Shown here one piece after another: positions 6,387 to 7,905 of a DNA stretch of 7,905 nucleotides (positions within the stretch are counted from its first letter, which is position 1; each line of letters starts with the position of its first letter). This stretch comes from Thermoflexales bacterium. Lineage in GTDB: Bacteria; Chloroflexota; Anaerolineae; Fen-1058. A program made the position numbers and the translations under genes. Under the pieces are notes generated by a model that was given only the letters and a program-made list of their open reading frames with translations, made no database searches and had not been told where the DNA came from. The stretch spans positions 1-7,905 of the forward strand of contig JAGOBP010000170.1 in the NCBI GenBank assembly GCA_017999195.1, read 5' to 3'.

Positions 6387-6426
6387 ACTATCTCACTACC
6401 GAACTATCTTACTATTGCACTATTCC
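6387..6426. repeat. Octamer array, right flank of the four-helix-bundle gene
   Basis: Read on the minus strand: AGTGCAAT, AGTAAGAT, AGTTCGGT, AGTGAGAT, AGTT (6421-6386), four degenerate octamers running up to the four-helix-bundle start. The AG of the first unit is part of the TAG stop (6422-6420) of the ATCase-like gene. It matches the left flank array in inverted orientation. Confidence 0.75.
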
Positions 6427-7373
6427 GTCGCTCCCAGAATCAACGCCAACAGCGCCATGCGCATGACCACGCCGTTGAAGGCTTCCTGCCAGTAGCGCGA
6501 CCAGCGGGTGATGTCCACATCGACGGGGATTTCGTCCATGCGCGGCAGCGAGTGCAGCAGGATGGCATCGCTCTTGGCCTTGCTGCCCAGCAGTTCGCGC
6601 GTGATGCGATAGTTGGCGGGCGTCAGCGCCACTTCCTTGCCGCGCTCGTCACGGCTCTTGGTGTAATCGGGCTGCACCACCGGCTCGACGAGGATCACAT
6701 CGGCTTCCGCAATCGCCTGCTCCACGTGATCGGCTTCCTTCCAGTTCACGCTGTACTGGCTCAGTTCGGCCTTGAATTCGGGCGTCAGACCCATATCGGG
6801 CGGCGCGACAAACGTGATCGGGCAATCGAATTGCGACAGGGCATAGCCCAGCGAGTGCATCGTGCGCATGCGCATATCGCCCACCGCCAGCCACTTCAGG
6901 CCATCGATGCGGCCCTTCTCGCGCAGCACGGTATACAGGTCGGTCAAAATTTGCGTCGGGTGTTCGCCCCAGCCGTCGCCGCCGTTGATGATGGGGATGC
7001 TGGCCCACTTGGCCGCTTCGTGCGGCGCGCCCTGCTGGAAGTGGCGCATCACGATCACGTCGCCGTAGAACTCCAGCATCTTCACGGTGTCCTTGATCGA
7101 CTCCTGATAGAAGTCGCCGGCGCGCGTCATCTTGGCGTCGCTGAAGCCGGTCACATGCCCGCCTAGACGATGCATGGCGGCTTCGTGCGCCAGGCGCGTG
7201 CGGGTGCTGGGCTGATAGAACGCCGTCACCAACGTCTTGTTTTTCAGCATATCGCTGTTCTGGCGATTGCGCGCGATCGGCTCCAGCCGCTCGGCGATCT
7301 CGAACACCCGGAAAAACTCTTGCCGCTCGAACTCTTTCAACGACAGAATGTCACGACCTGCAAAACTACGCAT
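6420..7373 (-). CDS. ATCase-fold carbamoyltransferase with altered amino-substrate site
   Basis: A 317-residue protein matching the PyrB catalytic chain along its whole length. The carbamoyl-phosphate residues are kept: PSTRTR (55-60), MRH (109-111), HPTQ (138-141), an Arg in MRMRTMHSL (167-175) and HSLPR (274-278, usually HPLPR). Two aspartate-side elements look changed against E. coli PyrB by hand alignment: the 80s loop, which carries Lys84 in the KKGET motif, reads GDFYQES (86-92) with no Lys, and the TRVQKER stretch with Arg229 (binds the aspartate carboxylate) reads EPVVQPD (230-236). The amine substrate may therefore not be aspartate, or the enzyme may run in the catabolic direction. 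The start has AGGAGG 8 bases upstream. It is first in the operon after the regulator and has no pyrI or dihydroorotase beside it. A plain pyrB is the alternative. Confidence 0.88.
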   Translation of the reverse strand: MRSFAGRDILSLKEFERQEFFRVFEIAERLEPIARNRQNSDMLKNKTLVTAFYQPSTRTRLAHEAAMHRLGGHVTGFSDAKMTRAGDFYQESIKDTVKMLEFYGDVIVMRHFQQGAPHEAAKWASIPIINGGDGWGEHPTQILTDLYTVLREKGRIDGLKWLAVGDMRMRTMHSLGYALSQFDCPITFVAPPDMGLTPEFKAELSQYSVNWKEADHVEQAIAEADVILVEPVVQPDYTKSRDERGKEVALTPANYRITRELLGSKAKSDAILLHSLPRMDEIPVDVDITRWSRYWQEAFNGVVMRMALLALILGATE

Positions 7374-7381
7374 TGTGAAAC

Positions 7382-7387
7382 CCTCCT
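7382..7387 (-). promoter_or_regulatory. Strong ribosome binding site of the ATCase-like gene
   Basis: AGGAGG on the minus strand, 8 bases before the ATG at 7373. It fixes the start of the ATCase-like gene. Confidence 0.8.
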
Positions 7388-7409
7388 GATGTGATTTCGA
7401 TGGAATTTT

Positions 7410-7426
7410 CTGTCCCGATCGGACAG
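7410..7426. promoter_or_regulatory. Palindrome, candidate operator of the GntR regulator
   Basis: CTGTCC and GGACAG form a perfect inverted repeat (6-bp arms, 5-base spacer CGATC) in the 61-base gap between the regulator gene and the ATCase-like gene. A dyad of this size next to a GntR-family gene is a natural autoregulatory site. It is not the TTGTCTAGACAA or GTNTAYAC type, and a small hairpin without function is possible. No clear -35/-10 pair is seen in this gap. Confidence 0.35.
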
Positions 7427-7434
7427 TGAGTGAC

Positions 7435-7905
7435 CTACCGTGATTTTAACTGAGCGTCGCCGTTGCTCTGGCTGACGCGGCGCATGACGTGAAAGCGAAA
7501 GTGTCCCGGCACAAAATAACTGATCGAATAGTCCACGACATTGCCCTCACGCGTGAACAACTGCGCATCCAGCCGCAGCAGCGCGTCGCCCGATTGCAAC
7601 TTGAGTTTCAACGCGATTTCATCGTCCGCGCCCGCCGCGCAAATATCCGTGCGCGAGTAGTTCAACACCGGATTGCCGCGCTGCAAAAACAGATCGAGCA
7701 CCGAGCCGTTGAAGCCGGCGGTCAAATCGGATTTGCGCAAATACCGTGTGGGGACGACATCGATCAGATAAGCAACCGGACGTTTGCCGGTAAGGATAAC
7801 GCGTGCGACCGAAACGACCAAGTCACCGGGGGTTATCTGCAACCGATCGGCCTCTTCCGCCGTCGCGGCCCGTTCTTCGATCGCGGCCTTGTTCATGTGC
7901 GTCTC
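7435..7905 (-). CDS. GntR-family regulator, UTRA domain only (N-terminus outside window)
   Basis: The frame is open to the right edge (first codons Glu-Thr-His before an internal Met at 7896), so the visible 156 residues are a C-terminal part. They fit the UTRA ligand-binding domain of the HutC/GntR subfamily: LQITPGDLVVSVARVILTGKRPVAY, a GSVLDLFLQRGNPVL segment, LKLKLQSGDALLRLDAQLF and a closing VVDYSISYFVPGHFRFHVMRR. The winged helix that would prove GntR membership is outside the window. These proteins repress or activate a nearby catabolic operon in response to a small molecule bound by UTRA. Its gene ends 61 bases before the ATCase-like gene in the same direction, so it probably controls the carbamoyltransferase operon and responds to its substrate. 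Confidence 0.85.
   Translation of the reverse strand, partial: ETHMNKAAIEERAATAEEADRLQITPGDLVVSVARVILTGKRPVAYLIDVVPTRYLRKSDLTAGFNGSVLDLFLQRGNPVLNYSRTDICAAGADDEIALKLKLQSGDALLRLDAQLFTREGNVVDYSISYFVPGHFRFHVMRRVSQSNGDAQLKSR

Larger units (their letters stand above)
5953..6426 (-). mobile_element. Putative cassette: four-helix-bundle gene between inverted octamer arrays
   Basis: The two flanking arrays are inverted copies: 5953-5971 (AGTACGATAGTAAGATAGT) against the complement of 6403-6421 (AGTGCAATAGTAAGATAGT), 17 of 19 identical. Together they bracket one short gene that has nothing to do with the surrounding catabolic operon. No transposase or target-site duplication is visible, so movement is an inference from the layout. 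The true ends are uncertain by some bases because the arrays are degenerate. Confidence 0.4.

Noticed and set aside
6420..7373. Ordinary pyrB of pyrimidine synthesis
   Set aside because: The fold matches, but no pyrI, pyrC or other pyr gene is beside it and aspartate-binding positions appear changed. Kept only as an alternative.

Overview
The window is a block of genes that all read on the minus strand, from about 60% GC bacterial DNA. The mix of an EamA permease, a YgeW-like carbamoyltransferase, a carbamate kinase, a TrpB/CysK-like PLP enzyme, a GT-C membrane protein and a four-helix-bundle (S23/IVP-type) gene beside short degenerate repeats fits a Chloroflexota-like (Anaerolineae-type) genome. 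That assignment is an inference from gene content, not from a marker gene.

Layout in transcription order (right to left). Positions 7905-7435: C-terminal part of a GntR-family regulator (UTRA ligand-binding domain), with its DNA-binding end outside the window. Positions 7373-6420: an aspartate-carbamoyltransferase-fold enzyme in which key aspartate-binding positions are changed. Positions 6382-6014: a four-helix-bundle gene bracketed by inverted arrays of octamers, which looks like a small cassette dropped into the operon. Positions 5927-4947: a YgeW-like carbamoyltransferase. Positions 4937-3981: carbamate kinase. Positions 3917-2460: a 485-residue PLP enzyme of fold type II. Positions 2369-1467: an EamA/DMT permease followed by a strong hairpin terminator. 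A second transcription unit starts from a good sigma-70-like promoter at 1299-1271 and encodes a 75-residue membrane-anchored Tyr/Cys-rich small protein (1171-944) and a GT39/PMT-like multi-spanning membrane protein (931 to the left edge, incomplete).

The regulator, two carbamoyltransferases, carbamate kinase and PLP enzyme form one functional unit. The reading proposed here is a catabolic route: a ureido (carbamoylated) compound is split by phosphate to carbamoyl phosphate, carbamate kinase turns this into ATP plus ammonia and CO2, and the PLP enzyme handles the released amino compound. This resembles the E. coli ygeW-ygeX-ygeY / yqeA neighbourhood, but the PLP partner is not a plain YgeX and an extra ATCase paralog is present. 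The substrate is unknown.

The most unusual non-coding signal is a set of short-repeat arrays sitting at or just after stop codons inside this unit. Two loci use heptamers (TAACGAG / TRAYGAG; 2399-2437 and 3936-3983) and one uses octamers (AGTRMRAT; 5953-6006 and 6387-6426). Each can fold into a long imperfect hairpin, and two of them provide or overlap the stop codon of the preceding gene.
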